Below are positions 12,378 to 24,542 of a stretch of 64,000 nt of DNA, piece by piece. Source of the DNA: Phocoena phocoena. Lineage: Eukaryota; Chordata; Mammalia; Artiodactyla; Phocoenidae. A model generated the notes under the pieces. The model did not search any database. It was not told the DNA's origin and saw only the letters and a program-made list of their open reading frames with translations. The stretch covers positions 39,822,879 to 39,886,878 of the forward strand of contig NC_089238.1 in assembly GCF_963924675.1 (NCBI RefSeq), in the 5' to 3' direction. The translations under genes were made by a program, and so were the position numbers. Position 1 is the stretch's first letter. The number at the start of each line of letters is the position of its first letter.

Positions 12378-12641
12378 TAGCTCGATACAACCGCACCAGC
12401 TACTTCTACCCAACGTTCTCAGAGAGCTCGGAGCACAGCCATCTGCTCGTGTCTCCTGTGCTGGTGGCAAGCGCAGTCATAGGCGTAGTCGTCATCCTCT
12501 CCTGCATCACCATCGTCGTGGGCAGCATCCGCAGGGACAGGCAAGCCCGGCTCCAGCGGCACCGCCACCGCCATCGCCGTCACCACCACCACCACCATCG
12601 CCGCCGCCGCCGCCGCCGCCGAGAGTACGAGCACGGCTACG
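12378..12641 (+). CDS. BEAN1: BEAN1 membrane-segment exon
   Basis: The acceptor is ...TGTCCACAG before 12378 and the donor GGTGAGC follows 12641. It opens with ARYNRTSYFYP, which carries an N-x-S/T sequon (NRT), then the hydrophobic membrane helix, then IRRDRQARL, a classic positive stop-transfer. A tract of six His (CAC/CAT, 12581-12598) is followed by eight Arg (CGC x7 plus CGA, 12599-12622). The exon leaves phase 1 into the next. Confidence 0.95.
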
Positions 12642-15600
12642 GTGAGCTGCCGCCCACCCCGGGCCCTGGGACCCCTGTAGCCCAGGAGGCATCAGGGAGG
12701 TGGCAGCTCTGCCATGGGTGGCGCAGGGTGGTCAGAGGAGGCATCCTCGAGGTCATAAGTAACCAGGAAGAGCTCAGAGGCACTCACCATGTCTCAGGGG
12801 CATAAGAAGCCCAGTTGTCGGCCAGGGGTGAGGCTGAAGGTCAAAGGGAGGGTGTGGTGCTCCCTCCCCAGCCCTGGCCACTGTGAGACCAGGCCTGCCT
12901 GTTCCTACCCTTGTATCACCAGCCTGACCCCCGGAGAGTACCGGGCTCCTGCTCAGAGCAGGCCCACCCCCCACCAGGAGCCCAGGTACCACCCTCGACC
13001 TCCCGCCACCGCAGGACGGCCAGCACGCCCACCTCCCATAACTGGACCCGTGCTCTCCACTCCCGCCCCTCCCCAGGCACCTCTTCCATGCTGCTTTCTG
13101 CCTCTGCACCTTTGCATATGCTCTTCCCCGTGCCCAGAATGCCATTCCCCATACTTCCCCACCTGACAAAAGCCTACTTGTCCTTCCAGGCCTGGCTCAA
13201 ATACCACCTCCTTTTGCAAGTTTCTCTGGCCCCTCCTCCACCACCCCCCAGGCCGGGTTGACCCCCATTCCCTGTACTTCCTTAGCATCGTACCCACACT
13301 CCCAGCAGTACCCCGACACAGGACGGCTGTGCTGTACCGGTGAAAGCAGGAGCTGCGTGTAGCTCTCCGAGAGTTGAGCTCACAGCCCAGGACAGGACCT
13401 GGCCCAGAAGAAGTACTCCGCAGGCAAGGGAAGGAACCACTTCATTTCATCCTCACAGCAAGAGCTGTGTTAGCCCATTTTAAAGACTGGGAAGCTGGAG
13501 GGACTTGCCGAATGGCCCGAGTGCCCCCGAGCCTGCGCCTCGTACTTAGAGCCTAGGAGAGGTGCCCACAGGGGTTCCCTACATTAAGGTTGAGAGGTCA
13601 ACCTTGGCCTTGAGGAGAGAGATGGACCTAGGGGCAGGCTAGTCCATCCTGAGCCTGTGGTGGAGCCACAGGGCCTGTGCCACATGAGCAAGGTCCTGTC
13701 CCTGACATCAGAGCAGGTGGGGTGACAGCAGGCCACAGCCAGGCCAAGTCTGGGGTCAAGCCTTTGCTTACCCAGCCCCCGCTCCGAGGCAGCCCTGTTA
13801 CCGTGGAGACCCCTCTGTGGGGCTCCCGCCTCTCTGCCCACTTCTATTCTCAGCTCTGGCTTTGGCACCTCCTTGGGGCCTCAGCAGGGAGCCTGGAGGT
13901 GCTGATGCCCCTACACCACCTTCTAGCCTTCGGGGGTGCACAGGGGCTGCAAGGAGCCTTGGAAAGAAGCCAGGGAAGAGGGGACCTGAAAGCAGCAGAG
14001 CACCAACAAACACCACCCTACTGGCCCTGGGGACCCTCTGTCCTTCAGATGCCCTCCCCCGGCTCTAGTGACTCAGCCCCTCCCGGGCTCCCTCCCACCG
14101 CTCTGGCCGCTCCTTCTCAGACTTCCTGGTGGATTCCTATTCTCTGAGGAGAGGAATATTAAGGTCCCTCAGAGCCCAACCCTGGGCCCTGGGTCCTCTC
14201 TCTGTACCCACCCCATCTGTACCCACGTCCATCTCATCCACCTGACAGCTCCAGGCACCACCCGCCACCCTCACCCAGACGTCCCCGAGACACCGCCCCC
14301 TAAAGTCTCAGAGGCACCTCAGACCCAGGGGGTCCAAAACAGCCTTCATCTTCCGCTTCTTACTGCACAACCTCAGGAAAGTTGCTTAACCTCTGTGAGT
14401 CATCTGTACAATGGGTACACGGGGACCCACCCCAAAACGTTATTGTCAGGACTAAATTAGCACAGTACCTGGCTTATGAGTAAGTGCTCAGTACATGTTA
14501 ACTATTTTCATGATCTCTCCCTACCACCCCGAGAATACCTACTCCAGGGCCACTTCACTAATGCTGCAACCTCCACACCTGCCAGCCACCGGCCTGGCAC
14601 CTCCAAGGCATTCTCCACAAGACAGCCAACATGACTGAATTGTGACTCTACTGAACACTACTCAGTGGCTCCCCACTGCCCTCAGGACAAAGTTGGTCCT
14701 CCTCTGTCTGCCCACAGGGCCCTTCTGTAGGCTGGTCAGGTGCAGAGAGAGGAGCCAATGAATGTTTGAGAATGAATGAAGGAGTGAGTGAGTGAGACAG
14801 ACAGAAAGACTGAGGAAGGAAGGAAGGGAGGGAGGGAGGGAGGGAGGGAGGAGGGAGGGAGGGAGGGAGGGAGGGAGGGAGGGAGAGGGGGGGAAGGGAG
14901 GGAGAGAGAGAGGGAGGGGAGGGAGAGAGAGAGGGAGGGAGGGAGGGAGGGAAGGAGGGAGAGAGGGGGGAAGGGAGGGAGAGAGGGAGGGAGGGAGGGA
15001 GAGAGGGGGGAAGGGAGGGAGAGAGAGAGGGAGGGGAGGGAGAGAGAGAGGGAGGGGAGGGAGAGAGAGAGGGAGGGAGGGAGGGAGAGAGGGGGGAAGG
15101 GAGGGAGAGAGGGAGGGAGGGAGGGAGGGAGGGAGGGAGGGAGGGAAATTCTTCCATAAGATGGAAATGCCTTGAGCTTTAGGAGACAGATCTGGCCCCC
15201 CCCCTTTCACTTGCCTGGGCTTTAGAGCAAGTGACGTTATATCCGATCTGTCATCTGAGAGGAGGGAGTAGCCGCTTTCCTCCTCTCACAAATTGTTGAG
15301 GGTGAATGAGATCGTGAGGCTAGAGCACAGAGGTGCTCATGGATGCAGATTCCTCCTCCCCCCTCTCCCGGGCCTGTCAAAGTCGTTAACCTCAGATTTG
15401 GACTGAATAATGAACCGAAGTATATCTTAACTTGGGTAAATTAAGGGAAGAGGGAGATTTGGGCCTCCCTGGACCATTTGGGTCTGTGCTGATGTTGAAG
15501 ACAGGAAAGGAAAGGAGATAAGAAAGGAATTTGGGGAGTTCAAATAGGGTGTGTGTGGGGGGAGGGGGTTCTTTCCAGCTGTTCCTCAGGACCTCCACCC

Positions 15601-18600
15601 AGCTGGATGTCTGGGATTGACCTGGGTCATCTCAGGATTGGGGTCTGGGCTAGGTGAGTGCCTCAGGGAAGCCTCAGTCTCCCTGAGACGCTCAGCCTCT
15701 GCGGGGCCCAAGAAAAGCAACCCAGGGAGAGAGGTGAACAGCAGAGTGGTTCGGCCTGGTCAGCTCTCAGACCTGCCCACCAGGAAATAGCCTTAACTTC
15801 CCGAGGTCTGGACAGCCATAGCGCCCCCTGCCACTGGCACTGCGAGTGGGGCCCTCCCCACAGCAACGCTGGCAGGGACGGGATCCCGGCACCAGAGCCC
15901 AGTGGCCTCGGTTCCACTTCTGTCCTCACGCACTTATTTCGTGTTTTACTCTCTCCTGAGTTTCTTCCCCAATTTCTTCCCAAAATTCTCATCCTTCAGC
16001 TGGTGCCCTAAAAGGAAACAAATCTCATTTCAGCTCCTTCTTACAGCATATGTTATTGGGTTCCTTTTTCCTAGTAGAAAAGTAATATGTGTTCACTGTG
16101 GAAAACCTTTAAAATACAGAAAATATAAAGAAGAAAATAAGGGTTCTGATCCTGTCCTGCAGACAGAGCCGCTGTTACTACGTTTGGAATATTTTCTTCC
16201 GAGAGCTTTCTCGAGGTCCATAGATAACCCTGGGACTGCACCAGCAGATAGAGTTTCATATCCAGATTGTTTCCATTCATTGTTTTATCGACGTGAGAAA
16301 AAGAGATTTGGGGAGTAGAAAGCAATCTTTGGGGTCTACAGACTATGCATGAATTCCAGCTCCACATTCTACCAGCAATGCGAGCCTGAGCCTCTGGCTG
16401 TAGAATGGAAAGGGCAACTGCAACAGTGCTGCTGACCTCAAAGAAAGATCATGAGCCCCACCCCAGACAGACAAGCCCCGCCCCTGATGTTACGCCCTGC
16501 CCTCTGAGCCACCTGGGAGCCCGTTGGAGGTGAGGAGACCTCATGTCTCAACCAGTTATCTTTGCAGTTCCCACTGTCCGCCCCCCACCTCGGCCCACCC
16601 CTCTACCAGACCTGTCAGAAACTGGGAGGCAGAGGAGCTGGGACATCCAGCCACCCTCGGCCCAACCAATAATTTGCTGTGTGGCCTCCAGCAAGGCACT
16701 GAGCCTCTCTGAACCCCAGCTGTAGAATGAGAAGATTGTACTCCATCGGCATTTCCTAAGCAGTGTTACTAGGTCTCAGAAAATAAGATTCCGTGGCCAA
16801 ATGCTGCACAAGCACAGTTGAATGTGTTTCTCAGCTGTGGGACATTTCAGAGCCTTTGATGTACTATGTGAGAAAAACAAAAACAAGAACAAACAAAAAA
16901 ACCCAGAAGAGAGTATAGTATATGTAGTCATCAGAGAAACCCCTTTTCTCCCTGGGATACCTAAAGGGACGGAGGCCTGACCTCAGAGACCGCTGTTGTC
17001 CTCATTCCCTGACACTTCCTCCCCATTTTTTGTGCCCCAGCCCTTCTCCACAGCTCAAAGCTTCCTGTTCACACTACAGTCTTCTTTCACAACTCCCCCT
17101 CTTGGCTCAAGCTGTTCTGTTCCCTCTGCCAGGCCTGCCCCTCTTCCCCTGGCTGATTTCTAGACAAGATTCAGCTCTGGGAGCCCTTCCCCCCAGGAAG
17201 CCTTCCCTGACCTCCAAGCTGGGTCAGGCCCGTCTCTGCTCCCACAGCCCCAGTACAACATCTATCAAAGCTTGTGACATGTTGCCCACTACCAGGCTGT
17301 CCACAGGACAGGCTGCTCACTACCCTGGGAGCCCCACCAGGGCAGGGCCAGCTCTGCTCCCTGTGACCCCCACGCCCAGCAGGGCACTGGTGCTCACATT
17401 CTGGGGCTGTTGCTGACGGAATGAAAGCAGCCCTGGTTGGTAAGGGGCAGGATGGTGAGTTGGAGAGAACAGAATCTCAGTGGCCTCAGGCAGACATGTG
17501 AGGACCCTCCCTGGCACCAGCCTGAGGCCCAGGCTGAATGTCCGTTCCCTGCAGTGTCCGACAGGCACACGTATAGCCGCTCGAGCCACAGGACACGCTA
17601 CACCTGCAGCCCTGCCGAGGACTGGCCTCCACCCTTGGACCTCAGCTCTGATGGGGACGTGGATGCCACAGTGCTCCGAGAGCTGTACCCAGATTCTCCA
17701 CCAGGGTAAGGAGGCCTGAGAGGGCAGGGCTCTGGGCAAGAATCTCCAGCCCCCATGGGAAACAGCAACACCCCAGATGGCATAAAGGCAGAAAACATCT
17801 CCTCACCCTCCTGACCAAGCTGGTCCCTGTAAGGTGGGGCATGACTCAGCAGATGTCCCCGAGAGACACTTGAGAAGGAAAAAGGAAGAGACGTTCAGCT
17901 CCTTCAGGCTGGGTGAAGAGGTGAGGTGGAAGGTCCAGGCCCCAGCCCCTTAGCTTGTGCCCCCGAAGCCCAAATCACATCCACTGGAATAGGCATCCTT
18001 GTGTCCAGACTGCACTCGTGGCCAGCAGGTGGCCCTGTCCCATGGGGGGGACTCTTCCCTGGGGAGCCTTTGAGTCCTATCCTGTCCTGCCAGCCACCCT
18101 CAGGCACAGCGCCACCAGTTTGTACATGAAAAGAGGGGTCTGGGCCTCTATCACTTCCCCACCAGGAGACCACGTGGGCCCCACAAACAGCCCCATCCTC
18201 TCCATCACACTTTACCCTCTGCCCCCAGGGGCACTGGGAGGTATGAACTTTGCCTACAGGTGGGTGCTTTTTCACCCTGCAACCATGGGCCCCAGGGACA
18301 CCTTCCTAACCCTGGAAGGGCCACTTTGGGGTGAGTTGAGACCCAGAGGTGTCTAGCAGCCTGAAGCTGCTCCCACCAGCACCACCCACGCTCGGTGGCC
18401 AGCCTGCAGGTGCTCCAGCAGCAGCGGCTACAGTTCTGAGCGATCTGAGACCCAGAATTCGGTGGCTCACTCACTCACGTTCACACGGAACACTGGGGCT
18501 GAGTCAGGGCCAGAATCCAGGTCTCGGTGGTTCTGGGGTGCCCCTCCCCAGGGAGGAGAGGGGTTTCATCGGATTCAGTGTGACAAAGGCCTGACCTGGT

Positions 18601-19057
18601 CCATGCCGGGGCAGCTTGTCGCTGCGGCTAGGCCCCCGGCCCTCGGGGGCGACCCCGCCACCCACCACTGAGGCCGGCTTGCACAGGGCCCTGAGGGAGC
18701 CTCTTCTCTTGCAGTTACGAGGAGTGTGTGGGGCCGGGGGCCACTCAGCTGTACGTCCCCACAGACGCCCCACCCCCCTACTCGCTGACCGACTCCTGCC
18801 CTGCGCTGGACCGCGCCCTGGATGCGGGCAGTGGCCGCAGCCCTGGCCAACACCAGCAGGCACAGAGACCGCAGGGCCAGAGTGGCTTCCACACCATTTC
18901 CGTGGACACCCTGCCGCCTTATGAGGCCGTGTGTGGGGCCAGTCCCCCTCCATCGGGCCTGCTGCCACTGCCGGGACCAGAACCAGGGCCGAGGAGCTCC
19001 CAGGACTCGCCCACCCCAACCCGGGCCCCAGCCTCAGGCCCAGAGAGGATTATGTGA
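12378..19057 (+). CDS. BEAN1: BEAN1, NEDD4-binding membrane protein (5' end missing)
   Basis: Three exons (12378-12641, 17555-17705, 18715-19057) splice in phase into the C-terminal part of BEAN1, ending at TGA 19055-19057. BEAN proteins are single-pass membrane proteins bound by the HECT ubiquitin ligase NEDD4. The sequence shows a hydrophobic segment (12442-12529), a basic His/Arg tract, then an acidic/proline-rich cytoplasmic tail with two PPxY motifs (PPPY 18770-18781, PPY 18914-18922) that fit NEDD4 WW-domain ligands. The splice phase needs one base from an upstream exon. The short N-terminal coding exon I remember in human (about nine residues) was not found here and probably lies before position 1. 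Every junction has GT/AG ends and continuous reading. Closeness to the human protein, including the ...APASGPERI- ending, makes the identity firm. Confidence 0.95.
12581..12622 (+). repeat. Coding trinucleotide tract, His6-Arg8, in BEAN1
   Basis: CAC repeats run into CGC repeats in frame and encode six histidines followed by eight arginines. As remembered, the human protein has a longer His run and a shorter, interrupted Arg run here, so the tract seems to vary between species. Confidence 0.85.
13060..13245 (-). mobile_element. L2 LINE fragment
   Basis: The plus strand 'CTCTGCACCTTTGCATATGC' through 'GCCTGGCTCAAATACCACC' is the antisense L2 3' end. It lies in a BEAN1 intron. Confidence 0.75.
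14380..14510 (+). mobile_element. MIR SINE fragment
   Basis: Contains 'GTTGCTTAACCTCTGTGAG' and 'TGTACAATGGGTACACGG', with a 'AGTAAGTGCTCAGTACATG' end. Intronic. Confidence 0.7.
14811..15147 (+). repeat. (GGGA)n-rich polypurine tract
   Basis: About 335 bp of nearly pure G/A on the plus strand, made of GGGA units mixed with GAGA and GGGGGGAAGG blocks that repeat at longer spacing. The open frames across it (Gly/Arg/Glu or Ser/Pro/Leu) are compositional artefacts. It lies in a BEAN1 intron. Confidence 0.95.
15148..16995. other. BEAN1 intron, no gene seen
   Basis: Non-coding, with scattered old repeat-like pieces (an A-rich segment near 16100-16140 and a MIR-like core near 16660-16730). No supported exon was found. 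Confidence 0.4.
17000..17300 (-). mobile_element. L2 LINE fragment
   Basis: The plus strand carries 'CCAGGAAGCCTTCCCTGACC' and an adjacent 'CAGCTCTGGGAGCCCTTCC' as in antisense L2. Intronic and about 250 bp before the next BEAN1 exon. Confidence 0.6.
17555..17705 (+). CDS. BEAN1: BEAN1 cytoplasmic-tail exon
   Basis: The acceptor is CCCTGCAG before 17555 and the donor GTAAGG follows 17705. It encodes VSDRHTYSRSSHRTRYTC..., then an acidic stretch SSDGDVDATVLRELYPD and SPPG. Phases (1 in, 2 out) match both neighbours exactly. Confidence 0.95.
18715..19057 (+). CDS. BEAN1: BEAN1 terminal coding exon with PPxY motifs
   Basis: The acceptor CTCTTGCAG precedes 18715 and the first complete codon gives YEECVGPGATQLYVP. 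PPPY at 18770-18781 and LPPY at 18911-18922 are the WW-binding motifs. The protein ends PASGPERIM and stops at 19055-19057. The C-terminal residue is Met here and Val in the human protein as I remember it. Confidence 0.95.
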
Positions 19058-19117
19058 GGGACCCAGCGGCCGGTCCTGCCAGCCCCTCAGAGCTGGGCCA
19101 CACCTTTCAGGCACGCA

Positions 19118-19305
19118 GGGGCGCGCACACGCACGCACACACAGAAGCGCACACAGATGTGCACACATGGCACTCCCACATGTACACACAACTTGGACAC
19201 ACGCACACACTGATGCACCCATGTGCACACACACATCCAGACGCCCCACACGTGTGCAGACATGCACACACATAGGCCCCCCCTCACACACACACACACA
19301 ATCCC
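19118..19305 (+). repeat. CA-rich low-complexity region
   Basis: Imperfect (CA)n with GCAC/TGCA interruptions. It lies in the BEAN1 3' UTR about 60 bp after the stop. Confidence 0.85.
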
Positions 19306-20907
19306 ATCTGCGAAGGTTTCATTATAAAGGAAGCTCTCCCGACCTCCCAGTCTCCTCCCCAGCCTGTCAGTGATGCCTCTGTAGCCAATGCAGGGAGAAG
19401 AGAGGTGGAGAAGGGACCAGGGCTCATCCCGCCCTCTCCACCGGCCTGTCTGCCCTGCCCGCACCAGGCAGGCTGTGCCCAAACGCTGATTCTGCCTCCA
19501 AAACCTGCTCAACCGTCCCAGGTAGCTGCCTGCCCCGACCCCACCCCAGAGCAGCTGGCCCTCCCGGCTGGCAGGACAGGCCTCAGTGAGGCTCAGCTCC
19601 GCAATGTCCCCATCTCCCAACCCCAGGGCAGAAGAGCCACAACATCAACACCCTGCCACTTATAGGGTAAGGGACCCGGGTCTGGGGGCTCAGGCACAAC
19701 CTGGAGACCCTCGCAGCCCGCCTTGCCCATCCCTCGCCCAGTGCCCTCAGTCTGGTGGTGCTAGCGGAATCATCTCCGAAGCCCCCACCCCAAGCCACGG
19801 GTGATGGGCAGGGCCCTTGGTGGGCATGCAGTGGTGGTAGTGGGTCACAGCTGTGCCCACGTCAGTCCAACCACTGCCCAGGACTGAGGGTCTTCAAAGA
19901 AGATGAAGGGCTGCCGGGTACAGTTCTGAGGAGAGGAGCAGCCCCTCGCTAAGTACATGCCCAGCCGTCCATTACGGCCTAAGCTTGAGTGGGCTGGAGT
20001 CAGACCCCAGAAGCAGTGCTGTGCTCCTGGGCGGTGGCGCATAGTGGGGAATTGTGAGCCAACGCATTCTGGTCCTGCCCTCCATGGTGTTTGAGGAGGC
20101 GAAATGAAGGGGATGTGGGCCCCACTATGCCACTGCAAAAGCACCAGTGGCTACATTTTGGCCTTGCTGCCGGGGGTACCACGGAAGGGGATATGTGGGC
20201 CTGGTGGTAGAGACTCAGATCTTGGCCCCTGAATCCCAGCAATTTCCATCAGAGACCATGCAAGTAACAGAGCTAATTCCTGAAGACCCAGCCTGCCAGA
20301 GGGCGGCAGCCCAGCATCTGTGAAGAGCGTCCCTGCCAGCATCACCAGCGGTAGAGAGTTCTCAAATCCACCCTGCCTCCCTCCTCACCCCCTCCTTAAA
20401 CAAGAGCACCTCCAACCATCCTCTCCCCCACGTTTCAATTCCTCCAACAAAGGGCTAAGACAATTTAGTAATCCCTTTCTGAAAAGGGGCAGCAAGGAAG
20501 GCAATCGTGAATTTTATTTTCTGTAGAAATAGAACTTCTTCTGGTGCAGAACTGAAAGGAATCCACCCAGAGGTTCTGTAGCATCCTGGAGCCCCTGACT
20601 CCGCCCCAGGGAGGGACCTTGTTTACAAGCAGTTCTGTCCACCTTTGTGGTATACTGTTTTCTAGGCAAAAAATATCTGTCTATTGTACTGTATAGCCTT
20701 TAAATGCACTCCAGGGATGAGACTCTTTTAAGAAACGCATCCTGCTTCTGCAACCCTAGAGAGTGCTGGGGGCTCCGGAGGGGGGTGGGCGCGGAAAAGA
20801 TAAAAATCCCTACATGCTCATCAGTGTTTGAGGGATGGAGCTGAACAGCTTTTCTTGTTCCTGGATTAAGCGCTAAATAAGCAACAATGTATCTTTTCTG
20901 TGTTCAA

Positions 20908-20913
20908 AATAAA
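20908..20913 (+). terminator. BEAN1: BEAN1 polyadenylation signal
   Basis: Canonical AATAAA about 1.85 kb past the BEAN1 stop, followed within 20-30 bases by a plausible cleavage region. It is the best candidate downstream of the gene. Confidence 0.6.
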
Positions 20914-20939
20914 TATATCAGTAACAAACGTTGCAAGAA

Positions 20940-23900
20940 GTAATACGATCAAGGAGCCCCTAGTGGGGCTGGCACCATCTGAAACTTGTAAGGAAGGGAA
21001 ACGGTAAATAGCAGCAAACGGAAAATGTGTTACTTATCTCAAAATCAGCAGCCATTGAAGCCTTTTCATTCTCCTAGTGACAGGGATATTTGCGAAGCTA
21101 GTGACTTACAGGAGTTAATTTTTTTTTAACCTCTCTAAAACATGGCATCATTTCTCCAAGACTTGGCCAGTGTAACTGCCACCAAGACAGGCCATAAACT
21201 TCAAGACTCCAGGAACACCAGGGACTGCACTTTGACAGCAGTTGACTCTCCACACGCTGATGGCTTTGAAATGAGTTGTTTTCTCCCCCTCTGCAGAAAT
21301 TCTCTTCCTGCCTCTGCTTTCCATAAGACCTTGGCTTTGGTCGTTGATCCCTTGGGGACAGAGGCCGGTTCCCTTCTTCTGTCACTATTCCCTCCCACTC
21401 GAATTCAGGCAGAGTCCACTAGCATAGTCCTAAACCCCCAAGTGCCCTAAAGGTGGGGTGCGATCCTGAAGTAAGGTACAGCCCTGTCCCACCAGCCCCA
21501 CTGCAAGCCCACACTGCCACCTGCTGGCTGTCTCCCATCACTGTTCAAAGCAAATGAGTCAGCCCCTGAAACTCCCTTCTTCCACTTTCTAACCCACTGC
21601 CTGCGGACACTCATTATTGAAGACAGAACTTGTTTTGGTTCTGGGCTTGTCCTCCACCCTTGGGATGTTCCATGAGGTTTAAATCATTCAAGTACCCCAT
21701 TTTCAGGAATCACTCCTACCTCCACATCTCTCTGGCCACAGCCAGACACCTAAATGCCCCTTGCTGTGTGCAAAATAATCACCCCCCTGTCCTTCCAGAC
21801 ACCACTGTGTACGGCTCAGGTGCCACCTCTGTGCTCTGAGACCCCTGCTCCTGGGAATGAATGTAGCAGCCTTCATGGTGACGGTGCCCAGGCCACGTGG
21901 TGCCTGTGGTGACCCCAATCAGAACCACGCCACGCTGACACCCAGTTCCAACAGCAAATACACTCAGGATCCCCCTGGCCCAAGGCACTATCGAGCTCGG
22001 TGTTTTCCACCTCCTCCATCCACAACGTGCCTTGCATCCACATATGGTGCCACATCCAAGGTCCTTGTGCACACTCCTACAAGGAGACTGGCTGCCTCCC
22101 TCTGCCAGGGGCCTGAGGGGTCAGGCCAAGGAGAGCACCCTGGGCCCCAAGGAGATGGGAAGCGAAGTCAAATTCCCAGGACGGTGGGAACGGGAGGAAG
22201 GGCAGGACCAGGCCCTGGGACAGGATGTGGACGCAAGGGGCTGATGAGGAAGGTGACCCCGGGAGTACCACCACAGAGTGGGCAGTGAAACCAGGAAAGG
22301 AAGGAAGCCCATGCAGGGTGTCATCATGCTGGTCACCACTGTGGGCAACTGAGCTCCACCCCCTTGGCAAGCACACACAGCTCTCAGACTCTCAAGGGTC
22401 ATTGTCTGAGGCTGCTCTTCAGTGAATGTTAATCCCTGCCCCCATGTGCGCTGAGCAGGCACCTCTGGCCAAAGAAAGTCTTCAGACAGGGAAGATGCAG
22501 CTGCTTGCTAATGAGGCCACCGCCGCGGTCAGCACAAGGTGCCACCGGACGAGTAAGCACGGCCTCCAGACAGGGCACCCACAGCACCTGCCACACGTGA
22601 GCAGCAGAATCACCCGAGGGAGGGAGGAACGAGGGCTGATACCAAGCACGGCCGTCCAGAGCCTCCCGTCAGAACACCCACTGGCTTGCACCAGCCAAGC
22701 CCACCCACGTATACACACAGGGGTCTCTCATACCGACTTCCTAGAGAGACCCTCGGGCGCGCCCGTATGCAGCATCACGCAGCTCACGCCACCTGAGGTC
22801 TGTGTGCATTGGCTCAGATGGCTTCACTGCGCACACACTGTGCCCCTCACACTCAGAGCTCACACACTCAGGGGTCCCTCATGCACACCCCAAGGGCACC
22901 CATACTCACGCGCAGGCGTCATCATCGGTGTCCCCCAGAGACTGACTAGGTTGGGGGCATGAGCAATGGAAGCACAGGCAGCGTTACCATCTGAGAGAGC
23001 AAATCCTCTGTCCCGGCTCTGCTATGCTCGACCTCACGGCGCCCCTCCCCAAGCCCAGGTGAACTCTCTCAAGTAGGACCAATTGCCTGGGGCAGGCCTG
23101 GTGCTTCTGAGCAGGGAGGGGGCGGGGCATGCCTTTGCCCCCAGGGTTGCAGCCCAGCTGTGCCTGCTCAGCATCTCTCCAAGGAATCCCAGGTCTGCAG
23201 GGCCTCAGGCCCTGTGATCACAGCCTCAGAGAGACCACAACTACGCATCCCCACCAGCCTGACTCCTGTGACCTTGAGCCAGGCCCTTTCCTTCTCTGGG
23301 CCTCAGGACCCCATCCCCCATCAGCCTATCCTAACTCAAAGTACCCGCCACAAATCTCCAGCATCCCCTCTCCTCCCTCTGCCCCTGCGTTGTCCCCAAA
23401 GCAAGTCACCCTAGCAGGCAGAGAAAGCAGGTTCTCACTAAGGCACTCACTCCCCTGAGGGCCCAGAAAGTGTGAATAATGCGATTAACACTAAATCCGA
23501 CAGTTCAAGAGAAGCAGTGGTCCAATGTGGGGAGGAAGCTGGCATTGGAGAAGCAGGGCTGACCCACCTGCGAGAGGGCAGGGAGGGGAATGGATCCAGG
23601 CAACCTGCCAGCGCTCTCCCCCCATGATCTTGGACCACCCTGGAGACACTGGGGTGGAAGGCAGTTCACAGACATGACGGGGTTCCCAAGAGCCGAGGAT
23701 TAAGATATCCAGAATAAGTGAAGTGGTTAAATCATAGGTAACCAAAAGCAATAGGAGAATCACATGGGAGGGGGGGTTAAATTGTGTGTACCAGTTTGTT
23801 AAACTTTGGTTTAACATCTCCAGGCCCCTCCTCAGAGAGCAAATGAGGCCAAGGAGAGAGACAGAGACTAAGAAAATTAAAACCCTTTTGTTTTAAACCT

Positions 23901-24045
23901 CCCCTGGACCCGATTCCATTGTCTGGTGACCAGCCCTTCAAGATAATTCAGTGGCCTGGGACCCATCCCCAAACCTGCCACTTCTATTCGGTGATCTTAC
24001 AAATCTTTGGTATTATGGAAAAAGCATGGCCTTGGGTATCAGATA
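20940..24045. other. Intergenic stretch, no gene seen
   Basis: Between BEAN1 and the SPATA2-like gene. GC-moderate, with many short frames but no exon with splice signals and no recognised protein. Small MIR/L2-like pieces may be present. Confidence 0.4.
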
Positions 24046-24049
24046 GACT

Positions 24050-24542
24050 TGGTGTAGTAAGCTGAATAATGGCCCCCCAAAGATGTCCAGGTCCTGTTCC
24101 CCAGAACCAGTGAATATGTTACCTTCCATGGCAAAGGGACGTTGCAGGTGTGATTAAGGACCTTGAGATGAGGCAATTATCCTGGATTGTCCAGGTGGGC
24201 CCAGTGTAATCACAAGGGTCCTTATGAGAGGGAAGCCACAGGGTCATAGAGAAGATGTGATAAACTGAAGCAGAATGAAGAGAGAAGTGAGAGATTTCAA
24301 GATGCTATACTGCTGACTTTGAAGATGGAGGAAGGGGCCACAGCCAGGGAATGCAGGTAGCCTCCAGAAACTGGAAAAAGCGAGGAAACGGACTCTCCCC
24401 TAGAACCTCCAAAAGGAACCAGCCCAATGAGACTGATTTTGGGCTTCTCACCTGTAGAATTATAAGATAATAAATTTGTGTTGTTTTAAGCCATTAAATT
24501 TGCAGTAATTTGTTACAGCAGCAATAAGAAACTAAGATACTT
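24050..24542 (+). mobile_element. MaLR-like solo LTR
   Basis: Begins TGTAGTAAGCTGAATAATGG and ends 'TTACAGCAGCAATAAGAAAC' after 'AAGATAATAAATTTGTGTTG', which is the LTR polyadenylation region. Middle sections ('GTGATTAAGGACCTTGAGAT', 'AATCACAAGGGTCCTTATGA') are typical of old mammalian LTRs. No internal proviral genes. The subfamily is uncertain. Confidence 0.7.

Larger units (their letters stand above)
19058..20935 (+). other. BEAN1: BEAN1 3' UTR (inferred)
   Basis: There is no other gene between the stop codon and an AATAAA at 20908-20913 in the context TTCAAAATAAATATATC, a good cleavage signal. The UTR includes a CA/TG-rich low-complexity region at 19118-19305. The exact end is inferred. 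Confidence 0.6.

Noticed and set aside
14648..15210. Gly/Arg/Glu- and Ser/Pro/Leu-rich frames
   Set aside because: They come from the (GGGA)n purine tract and have no non-repeat protein content.
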